DNA from: Stygiobacter electus
Lineage (GTDB): Bacteria; Bacteroidota; Ignavibacteria; Ignavibacteriales; Melioribacteraceae
Assembly: GCA_029210465.1 (NCBI GenBank)
Contig: JARGDL010000005.1
Location: 1 to 53,365 of the forward strand
Direction of reading: 5' to 3'
DNA: 53,365 nucleotides
Shown here: piece by piece, positions 44,977-53,365 of the stretch
Layout: each line of letters begins with the position of its first letter
Numbering within the stretch: the first letter of the stretch is position 1
Notes under the pieces: generated by a model
Told to the model about the DNA's origin: nothing
Databases searched by the model: none
The model's input: the letters and a program-made list of their open reading frames with translations, nothing else
Made by a program: the position numbers and the translations under genes

Positions 44977-46091
44977 GACAATTAAAATTTCTACTTATAA
45001 AAGAATTTCAACAAATTTTGAGAAATAAACTTTTGGTTAGATTAATAATTGCAGTACCAATTGTTCAACTTGTTATTTTACCTTTTGCTGCTAATTATGA
45101 AATTCAAAACATTAAATTAAGCGTAGTTGACAACGACCATTCTGAATATTCAAGAAAGTTGATAAATAAATTTACATCCACTAATTACTTTTTGCTTAAT
45201 GGATATTTTTATTCTTACAAAGAAGCTATTCATCAGCTTGAAAAAGATAATGCTGAATTAATAATCGAAATACCAAAAAATTTTGAAAAAGATTTAATAC
45301 GAGAAAATGAAACAAAAATCTTTATAACTGCAAATGCAATAAATGGTCAAACTGCAGGACTTTCTGTAAGTTATTCAAATTCAATTATTCGTGATTTTAA
45401 TAACGACATTAGAATTGAATGGTTGCAACCGGCAAGAATTAATTCACTGCCAACAATTGAAGTTACTTCAAGCAATTGGTTCAATCCAAAAATGAATTAT
45501 AAATATTTTATCGTTCCCGGATTAATGGTTTTGCTTGTTACTCTTGTTGGTTTTTTACTTACAACAATTAACATAGTAAAAGAAAAAGAAGATGGAACAA
45601 TTGAACAATTAAATGTTTCGCCATTAAAAAAATATCAATTTATACTTGGTAAATTAATTCCATTTTGGATAATAGGTTTAGTAGTTTTAACAATCGCACA
45701 AATTGTAAGTTTTGTTTTGTATGGAATTTATCCCGTTGGAAGTTATTTAACGATTTATCTTTTTGCGGCAATTTATTTGGTTGCATTGCTTGGATTTGGA
45801 CTCTTTGTTTCTACATTAGCTGAAACTCAACAGCAAGCAATGTTTATAGCATATTTTTTTATGATGATTTTTATTCTTCTCGGTGGACTATTTGCTCCAA
45901 TTGAAAATATGCCTAACTGGGCTCAGTTTTTAACTCGTTTAAATCCTGTCAGTTATTTTATCGAAGCTATTAGAATGATAATCCTAAAAGGAAGCGGCAT
46001 TAAAGAATTAGCTACACACTTTGGAATAATAATTTTGTTTGCAATAATATTTAATACTTTGGCAGTTTATAGTTATCATAAAACCAACTGA
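44973..46091 (+). CDS. ABC-2 type permease 2 (YbhR-like)
   Basis: This 372-residue permease has the same topology as its upstream neighbour: one N-terminal helix (LIIAVPIVQLVILPFAANYE), a periplasmic domain, then five helices with KEKEDGTIEQLNVSPLKKYQFILGK and LGGLFAPIENMPNWAQFLTRLNPVSYFIEAIR. The pair likely forms the heterodimeric channel of the exporter. It is the last gene of the operon. A peptidase gene follows 53 bp later with its own ribosome binding site (AAGGACAAG), and no clear terminator is seen. Confidence 0.94.
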   Translation: MRQLKFLLIKEFQQILRNKLLVRLIIAVPIVQLVILPFAANYEIQNIKLSVVDNDHSEYSRKLINKFTSTNYFLLNGYFYSYKEAIHQLEKDNAELIIEIPKNFEKDLIRENETKIFITANAINGQTAGLSVSYSNSIIRDFNNDIRIEWLQPARINSLPTIEVTSSNWFNPKMNYKYFIVPGLMVLLVTLVGFLLTTINIVKEKEDGTIEQLNVSPLKKYQFILGKLIPFWIIGLVVLTIAQIVSFVLYGIYPVGSYLTIYLFAAIYLVALLGFGLFVSTLAETQQQAMFIAYFFMMIFILLGGLFAPIENMPNWAQFLTRLNPVSYFIEAIRMIILKGSGIKELATHFGIIILFAIIFNTLAVYSYHKTN

Positions 46092-46144
46092 TGAAATTCA
46101 GTTAAATAAAAATTAAATTAGTTTATAAATTTAGAAGGACAAGA

Positions 46145-47332
46145 ATGAAAAAGAATTTTTTTATATCTGTATTACTATCTGTATTACTAATAATTGCAGC
46201 TTTAAACCTTTCAACTTTTTCGCAAGGCAAGAAGAAACAAACTCAAAAAACAGAAAAAGATCCTTATGAATTCACATTAGTTCATCAGATTAAAACTACT
46301 CCTGTAAAAAATCAAGCAAAGACCGGAACTTGCTGGTCCTTTGCAACAACATCATTTATTGAAACAGAATTAATTAGAATGAATAAAGGGACACACATTT
46401 TATCGCCAATGTATTTTGTGCGGATTGCTTATCCACAAAAAGCTGAAAATTATATTCGTTATTCAGGAACAAACAATTTTAGTATTGGTGGACAAGCACA
46501 CGATGTTATGAATATTATTAAACAATATGGATTTGTCCCTGAAGAAGTTTACGCCGGAAAAAATATTGGCGAAGAAGAACACAACCATGGTGAAATGGAC
46601 GAGGTATTAAAATCAATTGTAAATGCAGTTCAAAAAAATAAAGGTGGAAAAATAACTCCACGTTGGAAAGAAGTATTTGAATCTGCAATTGATATTTATC
46701 TTGGCAGGCTGCCAAAAGAATTCTCTTACTTAGGAAGAAAATTTACACCAATAAGTTTTCGTGATTCTTTAGGTTTTAATCCAGATGATTATGTTGAATT
46801 AACTTCATACACACATCATCCGTTTTATGAAAAGTTTGTATTAGAAGTCCCCGATAATTGGAATCGCGGCGAGTATTATAATATCCCGATTAATGATTTA
46901 ATTCACTTAATTGACACAGCTTTAACAAAAGGATATTCTGTTTGTTGGGACGGTGATACTTCAGAAAAAAGCTTTAACAGGAAGAAAGGGATTGCTATAA
47001 TTCCACAAGTAGAAGAATCAGAAAGTGATGATAAAGAAAAAGATGAAAGTGATGAACCAGTTGCTGAAAAATTTATTACTCAGGAAATGAGACAAGATGC
47101 TTTTGATAATCAAACAACAACGGATGATCATTTAATGCACATTGTTGGTTTAGCACGTGATAAACGTGGATATAAATTTTATTATGTAAAAAATTCTTGG
47201 GGAACAAAAGATAAAAAGTATGACGGCTATGTTTATATGAGTGAAATTTATGCTCGACTAAAAACTGTTGCAATTATGGTTCACAAAGATGCAATACCAG
47301 ATCAATTAAAATTAAAACTTGGAATTAAGTAA
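46145..47332 (+). CDS. exported C1B papain-like cysteine peptidase (PepC/bleomycin-hydrolase type)
   Basis: This 395-residue protein has a signal peptide (FISVLLSVLLIIAALNLSTFSQG) and the papain catalytic set: Cys63 in GTCWSFATTSFIE with the oxyanion Gln in VKNQAKTG, His332 in HLMHIVGLARD, and Asn350 in VKNSWGTKD. The long middle region and late His/Asn match the bleomycin-hydrolase/aminopeptidase C family rather than short papains. In most bacteria PepC is cytosolic; here an export signal places it in the envelope. An acidic insert ESESDDKEKDESDEP near 285-300 is unusual. It is convergent with the HepT gene eight bases away. Confidence 0.93.
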   Translation: MKKNFFISVLLSVLLIIAALNLSTFSQGKKKQTQKTEKDPYEFTLVHQIKTTPVKNQAKTGTCWSFATTSFIETELIRMNKGTHILSPMYFVRIAYPQKAENYIRYSGTNNFSIGGQAHDVMNIIKQYGFVPEEVYAGKNIGEEEHNHGEMDEVLKSIVNAVQKNKGGKITPRWKEVFESAIDIYLGRLPKEFSYLGRKFTPISFRDSLGFNPDDYVELTSYTHHPFYEKFVLEVPDNWNRGEYYNIPINDLIHLIDTALTKGYSVCWDGDTSEKSFNRKKGIAIIPQVEESESDDKEKDESDEPVAEKFITQEMRQDAFDNQTTTDDHLMHIVGLARDKRGYKFYYVKNSWGTKDKKYDGYVYMSEIYARLKTVAIMVHKDAIPDQLKLKLGIK

Positions 47333-47340
47333 TGATAAAC

Positions 47341-47679
47341 TCAACTTTCTTCTTTAATAATTTGTAATATAATTTTTTTCAAAGGAGGTAAATCTTTTTT
47401 AATAGTTTTCCATACCATTAAAATGTTAATTCCAAAATATTCGTGAATTAATTTATTTCTCATACAAGAAATTTCTTTCCAAGGAACATCAGAATATTTT
47501 TGCTTAATTGTATTGGGAATTTTTTTGCTTGCCTCACCTATTATTTCTAAACATCTTATAACCGCATATTGTGTTTTATCATCTTTTTCAAATTGTTTAA
47601 AATTTATTCCTTTAATAAATAATTTTGCTTTGTCTATTTCATCTAATATATCAGTTAAATAAACTTTAATATTTCTCAT
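47341..47679 (-). CDS. HepT-like toxin (DUF86)
   Basis: This 112-residue all-helical protein has the HEPN signature RNKLIHEY (Arg74, His79, Tyr81: R-x4-H-x-Y), the active site of HepT ribonucleases. In the HepT/MntA system the toxin is silenced by the partner nucleotidyltransferase, which adds AMP units to the Tyr of this motif. The gene is downstream of the mntA-like gene and overlaps it by 4 bp (ATGA). It is convergent with the papain-like peptidase gene, with only an eight-base gap. Both active-site elements are intact, so the module is probably functional. Confidence 0.92.
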   Translation of the reverse strand: MRNIKVYLTDILDEIDKAKLFIKGINFKQFEKDDKTQYAVIRCLEIIGEASKKIPNTIKQKYSDVPWKEISCMRNKLIHEYFGINILMVWKTIKKDLPPLKKIILQIIKEES

Positions 47680-47972
47680 ACTTTCACTAATTCATTAGTG
47701 ATGTTTTCTTTAATAAGAGGTTTAAGAGTGTCTTTTAAAACCAAATCTACTTTTATTTTCAAATATTCACTTAGAAAATTTTCCAATTCAATATATTTTA
47801 TTAAAGTTGGTGTTTTACCAAATTTAATTAAAACATCCAGATCGCTATTAGATCGGTTTTTCCCTTTTACATAAGAACCAAATATTTCAATTTCTTCAAC
47901 TGAATATTTTTCCTTTATCAACGGATAAATTTTTTTAATCTTTAAAATGATATTTGATAAGTCCGTAGTCAT
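47676..47972 (-). CDS. MntA-like nucleotidyltransferase antitoxin
   Basis: This 98-residue minimal nucleotidyltransferase has the exact GSx10DxD motif (Gly32, Ser33, Asp44, Asp46 in FGSYVKGKNRSNSDLDVLIKFG), with the remaining strands following. It would AMPylate the HepT partner encoded immediately downstream. Such pairs often lie in defence or mobile regions, but both flanks here look like chromosomal core. The pair is short and has no visible integration signs. Confidence 0.92.
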   Translation of the reverse strand: MTTDLSNIILKIKKIYPLIKEKYSVEEIEIFGSYVKGKNRSNSDLDVLIKFGKTPTLIKYIELENFLSEYLKIKVDLVLKDTLKPLIKENITNELVKV

Positions 47973-48114
47973 TCAATAGTTTATTTTTATTCTTACTAAA
48001 TATGGTTATTAAAAAACAAATTTTCAATAAAATTGAATTTTAATTTATCATCTAATGTTAAATGATTATATTATAGAAATCTTATTAAACATTTTATTTG
48101 TTAAAGGTGCTTCA

Positions 48115-48957
48115 ATGAAAAAAATATTATCAGTTTTATTTTTAACAACAATTACAATATTTGCTCAAGTTGAATTGCCAAGACTTTCACCAAATGCAAG
48201 TGTAAATCAAAAAATTGGTTATACAAATATTACCGTTGAATATTGCAGACCCTCAGTTCACAATAGAAAAATTTGGGGAGATTTAGTTCCTTATAATAAA
48301 GTTTGGCGAACAGGTGCAAACGAAGCAACGACTATTCAATTTTCGACTGATGTAACAGTAGATGGTAATAAAATTCCTGCGGGTCGTTATTCTCTTTTTA
48401 CAATTCCCGATGTAAAAGAGTGGACAATAATTTTTAATAAAGTTGATAAGCAATGGGGAGCTTTTAATTACAAAGAAGATCAGGATTTTATTCGCTTCAA
48501 AGTTACACCCAAAGAAAATGAATTTGTGGAAAGCTTAATTTTTTATTTCTCTGACATTACACAAAATTCAGTTTTATTAAACATCGCATGGGAAAAAATT
48601 AAAGTGTCTTTTAAAATTGAAATTGATGTATTAACACAAGCATATCAAAAAGTTAAAGAGGGTTTAGCGAATGCGAAAGCAGATGATTGGCAATCTTACG
48701 CTTCAAGTGCAAATTATTTTGCTGACAACAATGTTTATCTTGATGATGCTTTAATTTGGATTGATAAAGCAATTTCAATTGGTGATAATTATTATCCATT
48801 TTTCGTTAAGGCTAAAATCCTTTTCAAACAAAATAAATTTAAAGATGCATTAAACTATATTAACAAAACAAGAGAAGTGGGAAGAAAAGATAAAAATTAT
48901 GAATTCTTTGTTGCTCAGGTTGATATGCTTGAAAAACTGATTAAAGAAAAAATGTGA
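48115..48957 (+). CDS. DUF2911 protein with TPR-like tail
   Basis: This 280-residue exported protein has a signal peptide (MKKILSVLFLTTITIFAQ). A DUF2911 domain (about 20-165) contains the family core WRTGANEATTIQFSTDVTVDGNKIPAGRYSLFTIP. A C-terminal helical part (about 175-280: LDDALIWIDKAISIGDNYYPF ... FKDALNYINKTREVG) resembles two TPR units. DUF2911 is common in Bacteroidetes-related bacteria and its function is unknown. I chose the ATG at 48115, preceded by AAAGGTG, because the signal peptide starts there; an in-frame ATG at 48055 is not supported. It is 13 bp upstream of ispH. Confidence 0.9.
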   Translation: MKKILSVLFLTTITIFAQVELPRLSPNASVNQKIGYTNITVEYCRPSVHNRKIWGDLVPYNKVWRTGANEATTIQFSTDVTVDGNKIPAGRYSLFTIPDVKEWTIIFNKVDKQWGAFNYKEDQDFIRFKVTPKENEFVESLIFYFSDITQNSVLLNIAWEKIKVSFKIEIDVLTQAYQKVKEGLANAKADDWQSYASSANYFADNNVYLDDALIWIDKAISIGDNYYPFFVKAKILFKQNKFKDALNYINKTREVGRKDKNYEFFVAQVDMLEKLIKEKM

Positions 48958-48970
48958 TTGGTTTTAGATA

Positions 48971-50152
48971 ATGAAAAAATTTGATATACCTGTTCATTAC
49001 AGAAGTTCTGTTATTTCTGAATTAAAAGCAAAACGTAAACTTGAAGATCCACGAAAACAAGATTTTTCACCGACTGAAGTAGAAATTGGAAATATAAAGT
49101 TTCTTATTGCACGTCATTTTGGTTTTTGTTACGGCGTTGAGAATGCTATTGAAATTGCATATAAAACTTTGAATGATAATCCCGATAGAAGAATTTTTCT
49201 TTTGAGTGAAATGATTCACAATCCTTTTGTAAATGAAGATCTTAACTCACATGGAATAAAATTTATAATGGATAATTATGGCAATCAATTTGTTGATTGG
49301 AATGAATTAACATCAAATGATATTGTCATAATTCCAGCATTTGGAACAACACTCGAAATTGAAAATATTCTCATCCAAAAAAAGATTGACACGAAAACTT
49401 ATAACACAACTTGTCCATTTGTTGAAAAAGTTTGGAATCGTGCAGCACAAATTGGAAATGAAAATTATACAATCATAATTCATGGTAAAGCAAAGCACGA
49501 AGAAACTAAAGCAACTTTTTCTCATGCATCAAAAAATTCAAAGGCTGTTATTATTAAAGATATAAAAGAAGCAGAAGTTTTATCCAAAATAATTTTGAAT
49601 GATGTTGATAAAAATTATTTCTATACTTTTTTTGAAAATAAATTCTCGCATGGTTTTGATATAAATAAAGATCTTGAAAAAATTGGCGTTGTAAATCAAA
49701 CTACAATGCTTGCAAGCGAAACACAAGCAATTGCGGACTTGCTAAAACAAACAATGATTAAAAAATATGGTGAAGAAAATCTAAAGAACCATTTTGCCGA
49801 TACACGTGATACACTTTGCTATGCAACTAACGATAATCAATCTTCTGCAATAGCTTTATCAAATGAAAATGCTGATTTTGCTTTTGTTGTTGGTGGTTAT
49901 AATAGTTCTAACACTTCACACCTTGTTGAGCTTTTAGAAAAAAGCTTTCCAACTTATTTTATTTCGGATGCAAGTAAAATTAAATCGAGGGATGAGATAC
50001 TTCACTTTGATATTCATAATCAAGCAGAAACAAAAAGTATAAATTATTTACCTAACAAAAATAATTTTACAATTGCAATAACAAGCGGTGCTTCTTGTCC
50101 CGATTCGATAGTTGATGAAGTTATTAATCGTATTGTTGAAATATTAAATTAA
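48971..50152 (+). CDS. ispH: 4-hydroxy-3-methylbut-2-enyl diphosphate reductase IspH, long form
   Basis: IspH makes IPP and DMAPP, the last step of the MEP isoprenoid pathway, in the cytoplasm. The three Fe-S cluster cysteines are all present: Cys53 in HFGFCYGVENAI, Cys148 in TTCPFVEKV and Cys376 in SGASCPDSIVD. The substrate-binding HGKAKHEETKAT (His/Glu) and the SSNTSHLVEL-like loop are also seen. At 393 residues it is the longer variant found in Bacteroidetes-related and some other lineages (about 300 is usual elsewhere), with an N-terminal extension of about 40 residues. Its stop overlaps that of the convergent dGTPase gene by 4 bp. Confidence 0.95.
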   Translation: MKKFDIPVHYRSSVISELKAKRKLEDPRKQDFSPTEVEIGNIKFLIARHFGFCYGVENAIEIAYKTLNDNPDRRIFLLSEMIHNPFVNEDLNSHGIKFIMDNYGNQFVDWNELTSNDIVIIPAFGTTLEIENILIQKKIDTKTYNTTCPFVEKVWNRAAQIGNENYTIIIHGKAKHEETKATFSHASKNSKAVIIKDIKEAEVLSKIILNDVDKNYFYTFFENKFSHGFDINKDLEKIGVVNQTTMLASETQAIADLLKQTMIKKYGEENLKNHFADTRDTLCYATNDNQSSAIALSNENADFAFVVGGYNSSNTSHLVELLEKSFPTYFISDASKIKSRDEILHFDIHNQAETKSINYLPNKNNFTIAITSGASCPDSIVDEVINRIVEILN

Positions 50153-51414
50153 GCTAAATCTGTCAGCGAACTATATTCTGTATCAAACAATCTTCTGTAC
50201 ATTCTCATTGCATAGGAATCAGTCGAGCCACTGATATAATCACAAATCATTCTTGCTCTAATTCTTTTTGATTTTTCTTCTCTCACTAATTTATCATTAA
50301 AGTCTGGCAATATTTTAAAACGTCCAAGTTTTTTAACATAATTATTTTCAAACATTGTGAAAATATTTTCAATCATGCTATCACCTTTAAATTCAATTTG
50401 ATGTAAAGCTGATGATCTAAAAACCAAATCAACGGAAATTTGTTTATAAATATTTACTTGTTCTATTATTTCTGTAGGAACAACTAATTGAAATTTATAC
50501 CTGTTTGTTATTGAATCCATAAAAGTTTTTCTTTCTTTTAAAGAACAAGCAGAAATAAACTCACCGATCTTTGAACCAAATTTAGATTTATATTTATTAC
50601 TTTTTATCCAATCAATTATTTCATCAACGATTGAGCTTTGAAAATCATTTAACTTCTTTTCTTTTTGCCATTGAGAAAGTTTTGCAATGTTTATAAAGCC
50701 GCCAGAAATGCTATCTACCAAATCATTAATTGCATAAGCTGTATCATCAGCCCAATCCATTATTTGACATTCAATACTTTGAAACGAATTTAATTTATCT
50801 GCATTCTTTAGAAATTTTTTATAGTTCAAGTTGTTAAAAACAAAGTCGATGTATTTTTTGCTTTCATCATAAACAAAATGATTTTCAGGATTTTTAAAAT
50901 CACTAAAAGTTGCTTTATATTTTAATATGCCATCAATAAAAGCACGAGTTGGATTCATTCCACGATAATGATCTTCATCTCTGTAAAAAATATCTGCAAC
51001 TAATCTTAAAGTTTGTCCGTTCCCTTCAAAGCCGCCATATTTTTTCATTAAACGATTTAATGTTCTTTCGCCAGCATGTCCAAAAGGCGGATGCCCCAAA
51101 TCGTGTGCTAAACAAATTGATTCAACTAAATCGGGATCTATAAAAAAATTATCATCAAGAAAATCTTTTTTAGATAAAAGTAAATTGCAAATTGAACGGC
51201 CAATTTGAGCAACTTCAATTGAATGTGTTAATCGTGTTCTGTAAAAATCATATTCACCCGGCAAAAAAACCTGAGTTTTACCTTGCAATCTTCTGAATTC
51301 AGACGAGTGAATAATTCTATCTCTATCAATTTGAAAAGGGGAACGATAATCATTTGAGCGTTCACTCTTTTTTAGTCTTTGAAAATCAAACTCATTATAA
51401 AATGTGTTTTTCAT
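50149..51414 (-). CDS. dgt: deoxyguanosinetriphosphate triphosphohydrolase family
   Basis: This HD-domain protein of about 421 residues has IHSSEFRRLQGKTQVF, RTRLTHSIEVAQIGRSI, CLAHDLGHPPFGHAGE and MDWADDTAYAINDL, the four blocks of the dGTPase/SAMHD1-like family. It hydrolyses dNTPs to nucleoside and triphosphate, controlling the dNTP pool. The metal-binding H...HD...D residues are intact. I start it at the ATG 51414 (MKNTFYNEFDFQRL), preceded by AGG; a TTG at 51441 would add nine residues. It is convergent with ispH with overlapping stop codons. Confidence 0.93.
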   Translation of the reverse strand: MKNTFYNEFDFQRLKKSERSNDYRSPFQIDRDRIIHSSEFRRLQGKTQVFLPGEYDFYRTRLTHSIEVAQIGRSICNLLLSKKDFLDDNFFIDPDLVESICLAHDLGHPPFGHAGERTLNRLMKKYGGFEGNGQTLRLVADIFYRDEDHYRGMNPTRAFIDGILKYKATFSDFKNPENHFVYDESKKYIDFVFNNLNYKKFLKNADKLNSFQSIECQIMDWADDTAYAINDLVDSISGGFINIAKLSQWQKEKKLNDFQSSIVDEIIDWIKSNKYKSKFGSKIGEFISACSLKERKTFMDSITNRYKFQLVVPTEIIEQVNIYKQISVDLVFRSSALHQIEFKGDSMIENIFTMFENNYVKKLGRFKILPDFNDKLVREEKSKRIRARMICDYISGSTDSYAMRMYRRLFDTEYSSLTDLA

Positions 51415-51683
51415 TTTTCGCCTATATTCTTTCAGTAACAAAAGTAAATTAATAAATAAAATTGATAGAGGCAGTTTATATTTTTAATGCGTAGGTATCT
51501 CAAAGTAAATTGAATAATTTCTTAGTGATGCTTTTGGTGACTTTATAAGTCAATGTCATTAATAAAATATATCATATAACAATTATTAGATATTTCAACT
51601 GAGTTTTTTGATCGTTATAACCATATTAAAAATCTGCAACTTTTAAATCTTGTGGTAAGCTTTTGTTACTTAATTAAATAATT

Positions 51684-52475
51684 TTATTTCTTGTTTATTA
51701 AAACCTTCACTGCAATACAATCGTACAAAGATCTGTTTGCTTGATAAACTTCTGAACTTTTTTTAATTATACGCCAACCATTAATTTCAAAATATCCTTT
51801 GGCTGTAATTGATTCGATTATCTGATTTGTATTATCCAGAATATCAACCAACTCTTTATTCTGTGAAAGCACAATTGGTTTTTGATTCATTCCCGCTACA
51901 ATCGTTACTGGCTCAATTATCACGTTTGAAAGTTGATCAATTTGCTGTTCGGGTTGGGCAGTCCTTGCTTCAAGCTGAATCATTCTAGCACGGGCATCAA
52001 AACCAACTATATCTTTTGAACTCGCAACCAGATCGAGAAGGTAATTACGGACAAAATTTAAATCTTTAGCTGTACGCAAAACATCTAGATTATTATTTTT
52101 TTGTAATGCTTTTGCAAGCAAAGAAATTTCTTTTAAGTAATGATTTCTCTGATTATCGGGCACTAAATACATAATTATAATGTGCACTGGAATTTTATCT
52201 GGCGCATCATAATCTATGCCTGTAGGACTCCAACCAACAGAACAAATTAAATCTTCATCATAAGAAACACGGGCATGCGGGCATGCAAAACTTTTACCCA
52301 AAGCTGTGTTTGTGTTTTTTTCTCTTGCCATTACAAGTCCAACTACATCAGTGCCATTCGGAACCGATGGGATTGCTTCGATGATATGTGCCAGAAATTG
52401 AAGTGAATCGAATTTATCGTTATCCGGTAATTCAATTAATCTTCCTTCCTGAAGAGCATCTAATAAACTATCCAT
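51684..52475 (-). CDS. PTS EIIA-like protein with extra C-terminal domain
   Basis: This is a 263-residue protein. Residues 1-150 form a PTS EIIA type-2 (fructose/mannitol) domain with active His67 in GKSFACPHARVSYDEDL and VHIIIMYLVP. The remaining 110 residues (about 180-263: VIIEPVTIVAGMNQKPIVLSQNKELVDILDNTN) are not a usual EIIA part; the GY-x-E-I-N-G-W region is unrecognised. It lies two bases after the stop codon of the MgtA-type ATPase gene, with its ribosome binding site GGAGAT inside that gene's end, so the two are coupled. No PTS transporter is visible, suggesting a regulatory role for the EIIA domain near Mg2+ transport; this is inference. Confidence 0.8.
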   Translation of the reverse strand: MDSLLDALQEGRLIELPDNDKFDSLQFLAHIIEAIPSVPNGTDVVGLVMAREKNTNTALGKSFACPHARVSYDEDLICSVGWSPTGIDYDAPDKIPVHIIIMYLVPDNQRNHYLKEISLLAKALQKNNNLDVLRTAKDLNFVRNYLLDLVASSKDIVGFDARARMIQLEARTAQPEQQIDQLSNVIIEPVTIVAGMNQKPIVLSQNKELVDILDNTNQIIESITAKGYFEINGWRIIKKSSEVYQANRSLYDCIAVKVLINKK

Positions 52476-52477
52476 AA

Positions 52478-53365
52478 TTAACTATCTCCATATTTATTGA
52501 AGAACCAAACTTTTACAAGGTGAGTGATGATACCATAAGAAATTAAGAATCCTAAAATCCAGAGCCAATAAATAAACGGCAAAGCAACCAATCCAAAGGT
52601 TTGAGCAAATGGTGAGTAAGGAAGCCAGATGCCAATCAACATTATAGCTAATGTAGTTAACGTCATTGGAAGTGATGCTCTGCTGCCAAAAAATGGAACT
52701 CGGCGTGTACGAATGATATGTACAATTAATGTTTGTGTTAATAATGATTCAACAAACCATCCTGTCTGGAATAATCTTTCTAAAAAATCTTTTTCTACGG
52801 TACCAGTTGATGGATTAAGAAATTGATAAGCACCAAAGAAAAACCACATCAGCGCAAATGTTGCATAATCAAAAATAGAACTTAGCGGACCAATAAAAAT
52901 CATAAATCTTTTTATATTATCTATTCTCCACTTAAGCGGCTTTACAATAATTTCTTTATCAACATTATCGGTCGGAATACCTGTCTGTGAAAAATCATAC
53001 AATAAATTGTTTAGTAAAATTTGAATTGGTTTCATTGGTAAAAAAGGAAATAAATAACTTGCACCAAGAACACTGAACATATTTCCAAAGTTAGAACTTG
53101 CGCCCATACGTATGTATTTAACGATGTTAGCAAAGACTTTTCTTCCTTCAAGAATTCCATCTTCTAAAACAATTAAACTTTTTTCAAGTAAAACTATATC
53201 AGCAGCTTCCTTTGCAACATCAACGGCAGAATCAACTGAGATGCCCACATCTGAGGCACGCAGTGAAGGGGAATCATTTATTCCATCGCCCATATAACCA
53301 ACAACGTGTCCAGCTTGACGAAGTGCTGTTATTACTTCTTCTTTTTGTATTGGTGATAGTTTAGC
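52478..53365 (-). CDS. MgtA-type P-type ATPase, 3' part only
   Basis: This is the C-terminal part (about 295 residues visible) of a P-type ATPase; the gene runs off the right edge of the window. Its frame is open to the end (residues AKLSPIQKEEV ... GHVVGYMGDGIND upstream). It has the hinge motif MGDGINDSPSL and GISVDSAVDVAKEAADIVLLEK, then membrane helices with GNMFSVLGASYLFPFLPM and NNLLYDFSQTGIP, which match the Mg2+-importing MgtA/MgtB subfamily. The catalytic DKTGT region lies outside the window. The last residues contain the ribosome binding site of the EIIA-like gene. Confidence 0.9.
   Translation of the reverse strand, partial: AKLSPIQKEEVITALRQAGHVVGYMGDGINDSPSLRASDVGISVDSAVDVAKEAADIVLLEKSLIVLEDGILEGRKVFANIVKYIRMGASSNFGNMFSVLGASYLFPFLPMKPIQILLNNLLYDFSQTGIPTDNVDKEIIVKPLKWRIDNIKRFMIFIGPLSSIFDYATFALMWFFFGAYQFLNPSTGTVEKDFLERLFQTGWFVESLLTQTLIVHIIRTRRVPFFGSRASLPMTLTTLAIMLIGIWLPYSPFAQTFGLVALPFIYWLWILGFLISYGIITHLVKVWFFNKYGDS

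Noticed and set aside
51442..51683. Gap of about 240 bp between the dGTPase and the EIIA-like gene
   Set aside because: I looked for small genes, tRNAs and hairpins and saw nothing convincing.

Overview
The window is AT-rich, gene-dense bacterial chromosome. The gene content points to the Ignavibacteria/Chlorobi-Bacteroidetes neighbourhood: many Sec signal peptides ending in F-A-Q, outer-membrane barrels, a lamin-tail surface protein with a C-terminal domain like those of type IX cargo, DUF2911, long-form IspH, monomeric isocitrate dehydrogenase, and NrfH/NrfA nitrite ammonification. This placement is inferred from gene content; no rRNA, tRNA or CRISPR array was seen.

Layout. 1-580 holds a ParE/Phd-type toxin-antitoxin pair. 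681-7922 is a minus-strand block: Trm112-like protein, FAD-linked oxidase, TPR protein and clpX form a tightly coupled operon closed by a hairpin terminator, followed by a secreted protein often labelled asparagine synthetase B and a fumarylacetoacetate-hydrolase-family enzyme. 8032-10257 is monomeric icd. 10258-11820 is an accessory stretch with degenerate repeats and one barrel-like gene packaged like an integron cassette. 11821-16775 (minus) holds a truncated sensor-kinase-like protein, a beta carbonic anhydrase and a lipoprotein/outer-membrane-barrel pair. 17039-24961 (plus) holds a 1.5-kaa lamin-tail surface protein, a PAP2-like membrane protein and a secreted GH13 amylase. 25066-28471 is housekeeping (M24 peptidase, Sua5, HisN-like phosphatase, thioredoxin).

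28517-35995 is a nitrite/nitrosative-stress island. The minus-strand operon runs NapH-like ferredoxin, NrfH, NrfA, porin. The divergent plus-strand operon runs DUF438-hemerythrin-PAS protein, DUF1858/DUF2249 protein, methyltransferase. An Rrf2 regulator with three cysteines is convergent to it. Two near-identical 20-bp dyads sit 22-23 bp ahead of the first start codon of each divergent operon, suggesting co-regulation. 36145-41273 holds a Lys/Ala-rich secreted peptide, an OmpR/histidine-kinase pair, an RlpA-like protein, MscL, an unusual GroES-like protein and a methyltransferase. 41296-46091 is a five-gene HlyD/ABC/ABC/ABC-2/ABC-2 exporter. 46145-51414 holds a papain-like peptidase, a HepT/MntA pair, a DUF2911 protein, IspH and a dGTPase. 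The right edge has a PTS EIIA-like protein coupled to a truncated MgtA-type P-type ATPase.

The most striking signal is a small mobile-element family. Two copies (2589-2734 and 13131-13251) share about 17-bp terminal inverted repeats and each has a 4-bp target duplication, but their palindromic cores differ. One copy lies inside the signal peptide of a secreted protein; element plus duplication total 150 bp, so 50 codons are added in frame, and removing them restores an ordinary signal peptide. Also notable are the cassette-like gene at 10989-11662 and the paired dyads in the nrf promoter region.
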